Source: Camellia lanceoleosa (taxonomy: Eukaryota > Streptophyta > Magnoliopsida > Ericales > Theaceae). Taken from it: a stretch of DNA of 64,000 bases. The stretch spans positions 77,715,551 through 77,779,550 of the forward strand of contig CM045761.1 of assembly GCA_025200525.1 (NCBI GenBank), given 5' to 3'. Every line of letters begins with the position of its first letter. Position 1 is the stretch's first letter. The translations under genes were made by a program, and so were the position numbers. A model generated the notes under the pieces. It saw only the letters and a list, made by a program, of their open reading frames with translations, did not search any database and was not told the origin of the DNA. Of this stretch, positions 33,841 through 45,504 are shown piece by piece.

Positions 33841-35363
33841 GACCACTGTCTTGCCTTTCACAACTGTGGGTTTACGCCTACTTCCCGACACTTGCCCCTA
33901 AGCTCGAGGTCAAGGCACCTCTCGAGATCCCTTATTCACGTAGATTCGAGGGTCGGTGCCGGCCCAGGCCTCGAGGGACTCTGCCATATTTGAGAAAGTA
34001 TTTCAACATGGTGAGGGCGACCGAGGTAAACCAGAACTCTCAGTTCTTCATGCTTTCAGCTTTGATTCATCTTGCATATTTATGACAACTAATCAGTTTA
34101 TGCACTTGTTATCCGCAGATCACTTGGAAGCCATGGATACCCTTGCCAGGAAATGCTCGGTTCCAGTTCCCTAGGGCATGGGGCGCCTCCCGATGTAGGG
34201 TTTTGGTTGAGGGACCAGTCGGCAGAGCCTGGTTTCTCGGGGATCACTTCATGTTCCAGACGATGGGCAACCCCGTTCAGGAGATCCCCTCAGCACCTCC
34301 ATTAGACATGCGGTCCACAACGAGCCTTACTCCCCGGGAGGTTGACGACCTTATGTTGGGTGTCGACACAGTTCTATTTTTGGAGGAGGGGGAGTACACG
34401 ACATACCGCCATACATACTTGATGCCTCCTCTGACAGGTGTCCGTACTCCTACGAGGAGGGCTGTTGATATGCTATCGTTGAGTCGCACTCGAGCTGCAG
34501 ACATCCCTTCCACTAGTAGGTCTAGCATATCGAGGGGTGGGGCTAGAGGGATGCCCTTGACTTACCAGTATGCTGGGTGGCCGGATCTTCCGACCGAGCT
34601 GACGGGCTGGCAGTATGGGACATCATATCCGATTCCACTAGAGCCTCCATTGCCCGATCATTGATACGTCAGTGACCCTGACTCGCCGCCGGTATGCTCC
34701 ACAGTTTTCATTTATCACTCAGATATTTAGACATTCATTCATTCACTGATGATTTGAACTTGTATCTGCAACCTCCCAAAGAGTATACAGAGGAGTTGCT
34801 CGGAGTGGTGGCCTCACTCGAGAGCATGGTTATACGGAGGGAAACGATGTTGTACGCCTCCAGCATTCCAGTACTTTTCAATTTCCTTGCATTTATCATA
34901 CTTCTAATGACATATGGAAACTGAACATTTCACTGTATCGATTCACTACATGTGTAGAGCACATCTAACACATCACATTCACATACTATATCTGCATGCA
35001 CACACTCCATGCATTATACTTATATCTGCATCTGATATACATACTCTGGTTGATGTACTCAAACTGCCTTTTCAGGTTCCACTGCTAGGGCCCGGGCCAT
35101 CCAGGTCTTCTCGAGCAGCTAGGAGAGGGGCCTTGACTCACGGCCGGGAGAGACGTAGAGCACCTATCAGATATGACGAGGAGTACAGAGAGGAGGAGGA
35201 GTGTGCGCATCCTCAGTCAGAGACATCTACAGGCAGAGATGACGACTCCGTTTCCGGTTCTGAGGGTGGAGGCGACGTCGAGGAGGATTCCGAGGATGGC
35301 GACTCCGATTCAGATGGTGGTGCCGGCGATACAGAGGCTGCTCAGCCGAAGAGGACCTCTTGA

Positions 35364-36111
35364 TCTTGAGCTTGATAGCATTGATGCAGATGTTCCTGCT
35401 TTATTTTTCTTTTTACATATAGTTGTAGCATATTGTACAGCATTAGGCAGTTTTATTTTCTTTCAAACTTGTACCCTGTTGTAAAATGTTGTAAAAAGAA
35501 GCTATGATGGAATGAAAACAGCTTTTTGTTCAAAAAGTGTTGTATTTGTATTCTATGCATCGCATCACACCATTTTGCACAAAAATGAGATTGAATGGAA
35601 TTTGAACATCGTGTATTACCAAGTTAGGTAGTGAACTAACAACAAAATAAACAACTTAACTCACTAAGAAACAACAAAACCTTAGCAAGTTACAACTCGA
35701 TAAGCAAATAGCAACAACTCGATAAGCAAAACTTAACAACTCAATAAGCAAATGCATTTTGGAGAAACAAAGCGATAGAACGCATCCGAAACAGAGGTAA
35801 ACTCAGACCTTCAGTACTCTCAGCACACAGGAAAGCTAGGGACTCTCTTTTGGAGACAAGAAAGAGCTGGAGACCACATTTTTGCACATGGCCGACCACT
35901 TTTAGAGCTTACCGACCAGTTTTTTGCTCTGCAGACCAAAAAAGTAGCTGGTCGACTAGAAAAACTAGCTGGCCGACCAGAAAAAGTGGTCGGCCGACCA
36001 CTTGGCCTGGGGACCTCCAGTTTTCTGACACTTGTCCTCCAAACAGTGCCTTATCCTTCATAAAGGTTCCAGCTCCGAGGTTCCTTCATTCTAACTCAGT
36101 TTTGCATCAAA
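35364..36111 (+). promoter_or_regulatory. PMD 3' flank and upstream region of the second antisense gene
   Basis: 35364-35530 is T-rich and likely the 3' untranslated region of the PMD gene. 35690-35755 has three copies of CAACTCGATAAGCAAA or similar. 35885-36005 is a GGCCGACC cluster. TTCATAAAGG at 36054-36063 may serve as a TATA-like element about 50 bp before the ATG at 36112. Confidence 0.45.
35885..36005. promoter_or_regulatory. GGCCGACC palindrome cluster before the second antisense gene
   Basis: Sites: GGCCGACCACTTTT, ACCGACCAG, CTGGTCGACTAG, CTGGCCGACCAG and a perfect GGTCGGCCGACC at 35988-35999. The start closely resembles 47898 onwards in the Tat-B LTR (GGCCGACCACTTTT...GCTGCA), which points to common origin with the second LTR cluster. 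Confidence 0.55.
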
Positions 36112-37396
36112 ATGGAGGCGTTTCTTGTCGAAAATCTCACAAATTGGATTGCTACCTTGGATGGCTCGGAAAAGTGGAACTTTCGGAGCTTTGGCATAAA
36201 TGCACTATTTACGCTGGGCCGCACCCCGCTGCGTTTTCCGTTCCTTCATGTCGCGGCATGGTTTTGGAATCCGGTAACACGTCTTTAGCTTTGGCGGACA
36301 AGAGATATTTCCTACTTTCGAAGACTTCTGAGCTTTGATGGAGTCCGAACGTGAGGAAGAGATTTTGCCACAATTTCGCTTTGGCCACATCCAAGCCTTA
36401 GGACAGATGTGCGGGCTCACTATGCATGACGCTCGGTCTTTGATCCACGATGGAGCATTGGACATCTCCAGCTTGGTTCATCGGTTTTTTGATGCCGGTG
36501 ACCACAACGATCATCACTGGTAGGGTTTTCGGCGACATGCGCTTTGCTTGTGCATGCTGTCTCATTTCTTGCTTGCCTCAGGCTCCGGAGGGTCTAGCGT
36601 CCATTTGATCGAAGTTGCCCAAGGCTTAAAAGAGGGAAAGAGCTGTATCACCATGACATTAGCTGAGACATTGATGGGTTTAGATACTTTTCATCGCCGA
36701 GAGACGACTAGATTCGCGGGGAGTCCACTCCTACTGCAGGTAATGTTTCCCACCTTATCTCACATATATTTCTCACATCACTCGGCCCTTAGGCTCGATT
36801 GTTCTCTCAAAACCCTTTTTCTTACTTTTCTCTCAACGTACACCTCTCTATTCTTTAATCTCTCATTTTTCATCCCTCCCCAGATATGGTTGATGGATAA
36901 ATTGAAGATTGTGGACTCATGCCCAGCATATTCAGCTCCTAGCTATTTCTTCTGGCGACGTCTAGCCGATGGCCTTGATGAAGGATGGTGGTACGAATGG
37001 ATGTGCAGTCTATCCACTACCAGCATTGGTTGGCGCTGCCCTTGGCTCAATCTGCCAGCGATGAGTTACAATATGTCTCGCCAGTCCGGGATTCAGTTGA
37101 TCGGCCTGACACACTGTGTCTTTTACTTCCCATTCCGATTCCGGTGCCAGTTCGAACATGATTAGACTTGCCTGGAAGAAGGGATAGAGTACCCTGCTAC
37201 ATTTTCGATCCGTGGCGCACAGCTAGCTCGGTATGCCACAGCATGGAGGACGAGAGAGCTTCTAGCCCCCACTTCCACTTTCAGTTGCACCCTATCTGAT
37301 GAGTGTATAGCTTGGCTTGATAAGGAGGCGTAGGTTGGGCCTACTTTGGCATCAGAGGCTTTGACCAGCTCTGGGAGGGGACGCAGTAGCACCTGA
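36112..37396 (+). pseudogene. DUF7745/PMD-like gene, antisense in Tat-B, broken
   Basis: The predicted product begins MEAFLVENLTNWIATLDGS, then has a block LRFPFLHVAAWFWNPVT (about residues 40-56) followed by a VFSFGG and PTFEDF block, then GHIQALGQMCGL, HALCLCMLSHFLLA, an intron (GT at 36741 to CCCCAG at 36883), and IWLMDKL...FFWRRL...EWMCSL...WLNLP. This order (WNP, FxFGxxE, PTxEEF, later IWLxxHL) is typical of DUF7745/plant-mobile-domain-like proteins, common in TE-rich plant DNA, function unknown. Damage: a small deletion near 36270 shifts the frame, with TGA at 36329, TAG at 36521, TAG at 37163 and TAG near 37331. The last stop is TGA at 37394. Family assignment is from memory of motifs. 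Confidence 0.65.
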
Positions 37397-37700
37397 CTAT
37401 GCCCCGAATTTATTTTCTTTAATCAGTACTTTCAAGTTTTCTTTATGAATGCAATAAAAAGCAACTTTAATTTGTATTCAAGAGTAGGAGAACTCTATAC
37501 TAAAATCAATGTAATTGAAGGTTGTGGGTACTGAAAATTTTCCATTTGGTCCAAAAATGGTCTAAGTCGTAAAAAGATTAATTTGAGCAAAATCAACTTT
37601 TATTAAAACTTTTCAAAACCATTTTTGATATGGATCATAACTGGACATGCCCGAGATCTATCACTAAGATGTACAACCCTGGATCCTCAGCAACTGGAAA

Positions 37701-37713
37701 GTTGCCCCTAGTC
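37701..37713 (-). other. Polypurine-like tract not followed by an LTR
   Basis: On - GACTAGGGGCAAC resembles the tract before the Tat-A LTR (AGAGGGGCAAC at 2221-2231). It lies at the same distance from the post-integrase motif as in Tat-A, but TTTCCAG follows instead of TGTAGAC. Confidence 0.5.
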
Positions 37714-37835
37714 TGAATAGCACTGCATTTGGAGATCACAACTGAGCTCTTGAATGCAGAATAGACGAAGATGACCAACAAGATCACATGGACAAAGTTG
37801 ATCGGGGAAGCGTTTATGGCTGGACTTCATAATGA

Positions 37836-37886
37836 AGTTGCCTACGTATCCCAAAAATGGGAATCAAGCCTTACGTAGTTCGGCTC
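37836..37886 (-). other. Conserved post-integrase motif (Tat-B)
   Basis: On - the order is GAACTACGTAAGG, CTTGATTCCC, GGGATACGTAGGCAAC. It matches 2048-2092 of Tat-A. Two TACGTAGGC-like halves form a direct repeat. Role unknown. Confidence 0.6.
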
Positions 37887-38049
37887 AGGTTCACTCATAT
37901 ATTAACACTCTCCTTTTGCACTCTAACTTTTGCCAAGGCCGCCCTTTCTGGGTTTTCAACCTTGCCAGCTCAGTTTTTATTATTTCAAATTTTTCATGCT
38001 CTAACTTTTGCCTAGGTCGCCCTTTCAGGTTTTCGGCCTAGCGAGCCAC

Positions 38050-39160
38050 TCAGGGATAGTATTTCTTCAACTTGTCCATGTTGATTGGTTGGGAGAACTC
38101 TAGGCCATCTAGGTCTATCAAAACGACAGCTCCACCCGACCAGATAGACTTGATGATGTAAGGGCCAGTCTAATTAGGTCTGAACTTGCCCCTAGGGTTG
38201 AGGATGGGAGCTCGATTGTCTTTGTGCACAAGATCCCCTTCCTTCAAATTCCTGGACTTAACCTTCTTGTTGAAAGCCCTGGCAATTCTTCGTTGATAAC
38301 CCTGAACGTGATACAGTGCTTTCAGCATTCTTTCATCAAAGATCATGAGTTCTTTGAACCTACTTTGCTGCCAATCTACCTCAACTATCTAACACTTAGC
38401 CAATACCCGTAATGACGGAACCTCAACTTCGATAGGCAGAACAGCCTCCATCCCATAAACCAAAGAATACGGAGTCGCCCCAGTAGAAGTTCGAATTGAA
38501 GTCCGGTAGCCCCAAAGAGCAAATGGCAGCTTATATGGCCAGTCCCGGTAGGTTTCCACCATCTTCTGCAGAAAGTGCTTAATGTTCTTGTTGGTGGCCT
38601 CAATTGCTCCGTTGGTCTGCGGCCGATATGTGGATGACTTATGAAAAGCCATGTTGTACTTGTCCAACAAGTCGATCACCTCCTTCTTGAAATGAGAGCC
38701 ATTATCTAAGATGATCTCATTCGGGACGCCGTAGTGACAGATGATGTTGTTCCTGATGAACTTAGCAACATGCGATGCCTTCAACACCGCATAAGATTGG
38801 GACTCAACCCACTTCGTGAAGTAGTCTATCACTACCAGAATGTACTCATGCCCATTGGACCCCTTCGGAGTGACAGCCCCAATCACATCAATCCCCCAGA
38901 CTGAAAATGGCCATCGCGAAGTCTTGTTGTACAGCTTCGACGGCAGAATGTTCATGCGGTTTGCATGGATCTAACATTTGTGGCATCGCCGAACAAAGCC
39001 AATACAATCCTCCTCCATGGTGGACCAATAATAACCCTGCCTAAGGATCTTCCGAGCTAGCATCACCCCGTTCATGTGCGTTCCACACTCTCCTCCATGG
39101 ATGGCCTCCATCAGGCGCTTGGATTCTTCAGCATCAACACACAGTTTTTGCATCCCGAGA
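38050..39160 (-). pseudogene. Integrase, Tat-B, broken
   Basis: Zinc-binding HHCC domain at 38971-39153: two His in an IHGGECGTH context, then CIGFVRRCHKC. The catalytic core at 38389-38955 carries Asp in WGIDVIG, Asp in ILDNGSHF and Glu in GAIEATNKN, the DDE triad. A C-terminal part to about 38055 reads towards MDKLKKYYP. Stops separate the zinc finger from the core (38956-38970) and lie near 38385 and 38170. Integrase inserts the cDNA into host DNA and makes the 5 bp duplication seen at both ends. No chromodomain is visible, as expected for Tat. Confidence 0.85.
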
Positions 39161-39276
39161 TGACCCCTCTTGTACAGTTTACCCTCGCAGACGTGGAACT
39201 AAGAAGCCATTTTTCGAATTGCCCTCTTATCTTTGGCATTTGCCCCTGGTGGATACGCTTCCTTTTCCAAGAAGTT

Positions 39277-41140
39277 CTAGACATCGTAATACCAGGGATA
39301 CTCATCTTCTACCTCATCTATGGCAACAATCAGCTCGTAGGCCGGCATGAATTTATGTTCGATGATGATCAGACGCATTCGGACTCTGAAAGGGATGTCT
39401 ATCATAGAAGATAGAGTTGCTAATGAATCAACGAACCTGTTGTTCTCTCTTAACAGATGGGCAAAATTCAGTTTCTCAAACCGAGGAATCAGAACGTCCA
39501 AGGTCTGGTGATAGATTCTCATCTTTTTTTTTTTTTTAACTTTCCAATCTCCTTTAGCTTGAGATACAACAAGGTTCAAGTCCCCAATGACATCCAACCG
39601 TTTTGCCCCTAGTTCCAGGGCGGCTTCTAGTCCGGCAATACATGCCTCATACTCTGCCTCATTGTTCGATACTTTGAACCGGAGTTTGAATGCTAAGGGC
39701 ATGCGGGAATTGTCGGGTGCTATCAGCAACACCCCTATCCCATACCCGTATTGGTTTGACGCTCTGTCAAAGTACATTATCCAAGTTTCTTCTTCGACAT
39801 GCAGAATGGCCTCGTCTGGGAACAGATACTCAACTGCTTTATCCCCTTCCACTGGGTGATCGGCTAGGAACTCCACTACCGCTCTCCCTTTCACTAACTT
39901 GCGCGTCATGTACTTTAGATCAAATTCAGAAAGTAGAAGCAACCAATGAGCTAGCCTACCCATAAGTACCGATTTCTCGAAGAGATATTTGATGGGATCT
40001 AATCTCAAAACCAGTATTACAGAGTGAGCTAACAGGTAGTGCCTCAGTTTCTTGGTAGCCCATACCAAGGCCAGACAAGCCTTCTCCAGCGAAGTGTAGC
40101 GGGTTTCGTAATCTAGTATTTTCTTGCTCAGGTAATAGATAGCCTTCTCTACTCTGTCCTCAGACTCTTGTGCAAGCATGCAGCCCATTGTAGTTTCAAT
40201 CACTGAAAGATACAAGATCAACGGTTTTCCCGGCTCAGGCGGTGACAACACAGGTGGGTTCTGTAAATACTGCTTGATCTGCTCGAAAGCAACTTGGCAT
40301 CGTTTGTCCCATTGGAATTTCTTTCCTTTCTTCAGGAGACCAAACAGTGGTTCACAAGTCAAGGTTAATTTTACAATAAACCGTCTTATGAATTGCACTT
40401 TACCCAGAAAGCCTTGCACCTCCTTTTCAATCCTTGGTGGTGGCATTTCTAAGATGGCCTTGATTTTGAAAGGATCGACCTTGATACCTCTCTGTGTGAT
40501 CAAGAACCCCAACATTTTTCCTGCTGTAACACCAAATGTACATTTATGAGGATTCAGCCACAACCGATACTCTCTGATCCTTTGGAAGAATTTCTGCAAG
40601 GCGATGTAGTGGCCCTCTCTTTCCTTGGACTTGACAATCATGTCGTCCACGTACACCTCAACCTCTTTATGGATCATGTCATGCAAAATTGTGGTCGCAG
40701 CCCGTTGATACGTAGCGCCAGCGTTCTTCAGCCCAAACGGCATCACCCTATAACAATAGGTTCCCCACGGGGTGGTGAAAGCAGTCTTCTCCCAATCTTC
40801 GAGTGCCATCAATATCTGATTATAGCCTGAAAACCCATCCATGAACGAGAGCAGCGCATGCCTAGCGGTGAAGTCCACTAATTTATCGATATGCGGTAGA
40901 GGAAAGTCGTCTTTCGGACTGGCTTTGTTCAAATCCCTGAAGTCCACACATACTCGAATTCTGCCATCCTTCTTCGGCACCGAAACTATATTGGCGAACC
41001 AAGTTGGGTATTCAGATACCAGCAGGAACCCTGCGTCAATTTGCTTGGTGACCTCTTCTTTGATCTTAAGAGCCCAGTCCAGGCGGATCTTTCTGAGCTT
41101 CTGCTTAACAGGTCAGGCCTTTCGGTCAAGAGGGATCCGG
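39277..41140 (-). pseudogene. Reverse transcriptase, RNase H and second RNase H, Tat-B
   Basis: A 567-codon open stretch (39277-40980) continues upstream to about 41140 in the same frame after a TGA. RT: VPKKDGRIRVCVDFRDLNKA, then FMDGFSGYNQI, VMPFGLKNAGATYQR and the catalytic YVDDM. First RNase H: LILYLSVIETTMGCML (catalytic Asp replaced by Ser) to ADHPV. Second, archaeal-like RNase H: WIMYFDRASN, NNEAEYEA, VIGDLNLVV, NRFVDSLATL, with the four acidic positions present. It also has a Lys run, KVKKKKKM, absent from relatives I know, encoded by an A-rich slip. A dual RNase H defines the Tat lineage. Confidence 0.9.
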
Positions 41141-41142
41141 TG

Positions 41143-42213
41143 CTATACAATCTTAGGATCGATTCCAGGCATGTCTTCGTAGGACCATGTGAAAACATCT
41201 TTGAAATCTTTTAACAAAGCGACTAAGCGCTCGCGCTCCTCTGAAGACAACGTGGACCCGATCTGGACCAGCCGCGGGTCCTTCTCAGTACCAACATTAA
41301 TTTGGGTGATTTCATCAACCAAGGGTTTAACAAACCTCTCATGCTCCTGATCAAGCAAATATTTCAAAACCAGAGGAATTTCTTCCTCGTCGTTTTCATC
41401 AAAAATTTGAAAGTCCTGATTAATGCAATAAATTAAGGGCATAGGAAAGTACTCGAAGGCCACAGCCGCACAATTCTCATTAATCACTTCCAAACCACCT
41501 GATTCCGCTGTTACAATAGACTAAAAGGAAAAAGAAAAAGATGACCTAGACAGGACTGTGACATCCGGGTTGTCACCCCCAAGAATACCGGACTCAGACT
41601 CAGACGAGCTGGAATCTGATTTCGACTCCACAAACTCAGTGGAATCAGATTCTGGCTCACTACCTGACCCGGTGTTGCTCGATAAGAATCCCTCCTCGTA
41701 TTGCCAGACGAGGGAGGGTGCAATGGATGCATCCAGAATGTTTGAAGATGGGCCCGCAGCCATTTCATTCCCGATCATGGACACCGAGAAGTTATCTCCC
41801 AAGCACTCATGTACGATTGGAGGATCTAAAAGTAGACAAGCCAGTGTTACCCCTATTCCAAACTCTGCGCTCTCGGAATCCTCCTCCCTACACTGTTCAA
41901 CCTCAGCTGGTGGATCAGTTTGCTCCTCAGCAACATCATCCCTAGACAATTGCAAGTCAAAGAAAATCTCAAACCCCGGCAAACGCCGCCTCTTTGCATT
42001 TAGCCATGGCTCCGGGAAGCCGCAGAATGGAAAGTTTTCCCCCTCCCGGACAAAGGGTCCGTTTAGGGTACCCTGGATAGGTCGGTGGATCAACTTATAA
42101 CGCTTCCCGGCCTGCCTTGCTCTGGCTCTTCTGGCCATCTCTTTTCCTTTCCTCACCCAATCCTCTTTAGTAGGCATATAACCTAAACCAAAGGTATGTG
42201 GGTTGTACGGCAC
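41143..42213 (-). pseudogene. Protease-RT linker region, Tat-B
   Basis: Two open stretches, 41521-42213 and 41143-41493. The first begins with GLGYMPTKEDWVRKGKEMAR and contains HRPIQGTLNGPFVREGE and FPFCGFPEPW, blocks recognisable from Ogre/Tat polyproteins between protease and RT. It then turns into a Ser/Glu/Asp-rich tail. The second ends VALLKDFKDVFTWSYEDMPG, the usual lead-in to RT. A stop near 41518 separates them. Function of the linker is unknown. Confidence 0.7.
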
Positions 42214-42477
42214 TTCAGTCGACGCTGCAATGCCTTTCCGGCCACTTCTCCCTAATCCTATCCCAGGGATGTGCTAGAGCTTGTTCATAAGGTAGACTGA
42301 CTGTGTGCTGACATACAACCCCTCATCAATAGCTAAGATGTTCTATACAACCCGGGCCTCGGCTAGGGTGAACCCTGATAAAAACACATCCTCCGTGCTA
42401 TGTTCAATCTCTAGAACTGGCGTAGACACCTTTGGCGGCGGATGGATTGATGAATTCCCAAAAACAATAGCCACCCC

Positions 42478-43656
42478 CTACCTGTGAGGGTACTTCAGCA
42501 TTTGGTATAATGTGGAAAAGACTACCTTCACCTGGTGCAACCATGGCCGCCCTAGGAGTAGATTGAAGGTCGCGGGAACGTCCAAGACATGAAAGTCAAT
42601 ATCGTGTTGTCCTGGACCAACCTGAGTCTGAATCTGCACAGTCCCCATCACCTCTCTGCTAGTATTGCCATATGCCTGAATCACCTGGCCAGTAGGCACA
42701 AAATCAGTGAGCTTCAACCCGATAGCATATGTCGTTCTCAACAGACACACGTTGATGGCGGATCTTGTGTCAACAAGAACTATTGATATCTATTTCTCTC
42801 TGCACTCCACAGAGATGTAGAGTGGTTTGTTGTGATCTGAGCCCTTAGGCGGCAGTTCCTTGTCAATGAAGGTCAATGTCGGGGAAGCTCCTCCCGGAAA
42901 GGCTAGCCCCACGAGTTGTTCAGACGTGGTATCGATTGATAGCTTGGCCTTGTCCATTGCAGAATGGACAGCCTATCTATAAACTCTTGAGGCCATAAGC
43001 AGTCTCCAGATGGACATGTCTACTTGGATTTTCTTGAGCTGTTTCAGTACAGCCTTTTCCTCGAACAGTTTTTCTTTCTGCCTCTCCGCCTCCTTGTCCT
43101 TCCCGGACGCCTCTGGTTAATCCAGATGTGGGGGCTTGAAATACCACCCACTCCTGGTCATGTGGTCCACCTCTCCCATATACCAGGTATCATCCGATTA
43201 GTTTTGTCCCCAATCTTGATCGGTGTGGGCAAGACACAAGTTGTCGTCTTCCCACCACATACTGTCTGCCATCGACAAGCAGCTATCCGGTTTTGTTACA
43301 GCTGTTCCTGTGCGCACAGCACCTCCCGTTCTTGTGCTTATAGCACATTCCATCCCCACAGGGGCTTTGGCCTTTCTAGCCCTTTCGAGATCTTCAATCT
43401 TTTCTTGCTCAAACTGTTTCAGTGCAGCCTACTGCTCAATATCTTCTGTACTCAAAATGCTTTGATCCCGAGCAAAATTCTTAACACCGGTGCACTCTGG
43501 CGGTCCATTCTGATTCCCGGCCATTCCGGCCATTGCTAATGTCCTTGTCTCTGACGGACCCTGCTCTGGCTGAGGCTGCTCAACAACATCTGTCTCGTCG
43601 CTGAGCCACCCAGTAGCTTCCGCTGGCCCTTCCAAGTTGAACCAGTTGACAATCAC
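42478..43656 (-). pseudogene. gag-pro junction and retropepsin-like protease, Tat-B
   Basis: The region upstream (43429-43656 and onwards) is an open, acidic and glutamine-rich stretch with a few stops. The protease part near 42900-42478 reads ISVECREKQISIVLVDTRSA, then VQIQTQVGPGQHDIDFHVLD and FNLLLGRPWLHQ. VDT is the catalytic motif; the usual Gly is Arg here, consistent with one G-to-A change, and would inactivate it. Retropepsins act as dimers to cut the polyprotein. Confidence 0.65.
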
Positions 43657-43683
43657 GTCCCCCGGATCCTGTTCATTGAAAAA

Positions 43684-45504
43684 TTAAAGGTTGGCTATGT
43701 CCTCTTCCAATTTCGCTAGGTCATCTAGCCCCTGATTAGGTCCATCCTCCCGTACTACATTGATTTCTGCCCTCATTGGCAATTCTACCCTTGGCTTAGG
43801 CTGATCCGTCGCTATGATATAACCACTCGGGTTGTACTCAAAGTTTGCAGACCCCTCAGGCTCTGAATCCTCATTACCATCTACCCCAGCAGTCGTCCTA
43901 ATTCTATCTTCGATTGTCACCACCACTAGTTCAGGTTGGGTTTGGGAGATGTCCAACATGCACAAGTCAGTGCTGTCAAGAATGAACACCTTCGGCTTGG
44001 GTAGGTGGGAAGGGGTGATATATATACTAGGGTCATATGACGCAACCCCAGTTTGGATCTGGTTGATGCGTTTGGGAGGTGGAGCTTGGTTATGTGGTGG
44101 GAGAGGGTTGGTTGTGACATTCAGTTTTTCCGGAGGCACGATCACCCTGTTGTTGATGAGATCCTGAATCTCATGACGCAATCGAAAGCACTGGTCGGTT
44201 TCGTAACCATGCTGTTGGTGATAGGCGTAGTACTTCGCCGAGTTATGGGAGGGAGACAGTTTTTCTGGTAAGGGCCGCGACTCTAGGGGCTTCAAGTGCC
44301 CTTTCTTGATCAAAACCCCCAAAGCCTTGGACAAAGACATGTATAGTGGGGTGAAGGTTCTTTGGCCTCTGGGTGCATACCTGGCTGTTTGCGAGCTACT
44401 TCCAGACGCACCGGTAAAGGGCATAGCTGCAAGGGTTTTTGGAGCGATGGTGGTGACCATTCCTATATCTAAAGTTCTGGTAGCTGCAGCACTGCTTGTG
44501 CCTGTATTCGTACTACGATTGAATGCCCTCTTGGGTTGCTCTCTCTCATGGTCAATTAGACCTTGTTTCATTGCGTCCTCAATCTGCACCCCGATCTCAT
44601 ATAAGTCTGCAAAGGTGGGTAGGGGAAGGACGATCATCTTTTGCATGAGCTTGGGTTGGAGGTTGCGCACAACCATCTGAATCTGATCTTTGTCAATGGG
44701 CCTGATGGTCATCATCAAGGCTTTAACCCTCCAGTGGGTCACAAAATTAGAGAAGCTCGCCTTGGGCTCTTGCCTAGTTGTCTCGAGATCATGAGTTATG
44801 ACCTCGATCTGTGTATTATAGAAGTATTGAGCTATGAAGGCCTCAGCCATCTCCTCCCAGCTTCTCTTAACAGAATCTTCTAGCTTCGCGTACCAAATAA
44901 CCGATATACCCGACAGGGTCCGGCCAAACAGAGAAAGCTTCTGCAAGCTGGAAAGGCCCATCGGCCTTAGGATATTCGAAAATAGCCGCAGGTGCACCAT
45001 AGGATCCCCAGACCCATCGAAGCGGTCTATGTGCGACATCTTAAATCGGTCCAGTAAAGTCACGGCCGAATCGGTATATCCATCCTCTATATCCGGAATG
45101 GATTTCACGCCTTGAGATTTCTTGAATAGCTTTTCTAGCTTGCTCACTTTTAGCACTGTTGGATCCACCTCAAATTCAAACGGTGAATCCACTAGATTGG
45201 TGGGTGCTTTGGATAGCTGGGGTAGGATTGGGGACGGAGCCGACCCCGTTGGAATGTCCGTATTTTCCTGAACGTTTGCTGTCTCCCCGAGTATTGGAAC
45301 TCTAGGTGGGGAAGGAGGTGGGTGTGAAGCAGATGCTCCGGCTTGCTGTGGTTGTTGTTGTTGCTGAAGTTTGGCAATCAGTTATGCCTGTTGGGCCATA
45401 ACCTCGGCTTGGCATGCAGCAAACTCTGCTTGGCGGGCAGCATCCTGCTGCATGGCTTACATACTCTCCTGGAGCTGACGCATCATCTCTTCCGTACTTG
45501 CCAT
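43684..45504 (-). pseudogene. gag of Tat-B, nearly intact
   Basis: The start is MASTEEMMRQLQESM at 45504 on -, with in-frame stops soon after (near codon 16 and codon 41). The region is Gln-rich, then a 502-codon open frame from 45192 to 43684 follows. Capsid-type blocks: HIDRFDGSGDPMVHLRLF, then LFGRTLSGISVIWYAKL, SWEEMAEAFIAQYF and FSNFVTHWRVKA, ending FADLYEIGVQIEDAM. A zinc-finger-like YYAYHQQHGYETDQC replaces CxxH...H...C, with the first Cys now Tyr. The C-terminal third is Pro-rich and then acidic. The two early stops fit CAA/CAG-to-TAA/TAG changes. Confidence 0.8.

Larger units (their letters stand above)
31273..35363 (+). pseudogene. Plant mobile domain (PMD) gene, antisense in Tat-B, broken
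   Basis: Recognised as a MAIN/MAIL-type plant mobile domain protein (also annotated as aminotransferase-like or phosphatase 7 long-form homologue). Likely exons are 31273-31500, 32953-33583, 33864-34025, 34119-34691, about 34772-34860 and 35076-35363. Diagnostic blocks are LVERWWDTTNSFHF with TPYDFSILTGL (exon 2), ARGFFMFLLGTTLFSDRG and VGLYLLSALVDL...FDWGGTSL (end of exon 2), WVYAYFPTLAP (exon 3), ITWKPW and LVEGPVGRAWFLGD (exon 4), then an acidic Ser/Asp/Glu-rich tail ending PKRTS. Damage: TAA at 31435, TAG at 33310, a frameshift near 33345, TGA at 34662, and AA instead of AG at the apparent acceptors before 33864 and 34772. Cellular PMD proteins act in the nucleus in transcription and TE silencing; the role of TE-borne copies is not settled. 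Confidence 0.8.
37397..38049 (-). other. Tat-B region between integrase and antisense genes
   Basis: No gene. On + it would be the 3' flank of the DUF7745-like gene (AATAAA at 37453). On - it holds the conserved post-integrase motif (37836-37886) and a polypurine-like GACTAGGGGCAAC (37701-37713). A duplicated block TCTAACTTTTGCC(A/T)AGG with CGCCCTTTC lies at 37921-37952 and 38001-38030. Confidence 0.55.

Noticed and set aside
38050..42790. Endogenous pararetrovirus (caulimovirus) origin of the RT
   Set aside because: The dual RNase H, the integrase with DDE core, the LTRs and the 5 bp TSD show a Tat gypsy element. No movement protein or viral coat motif is present.
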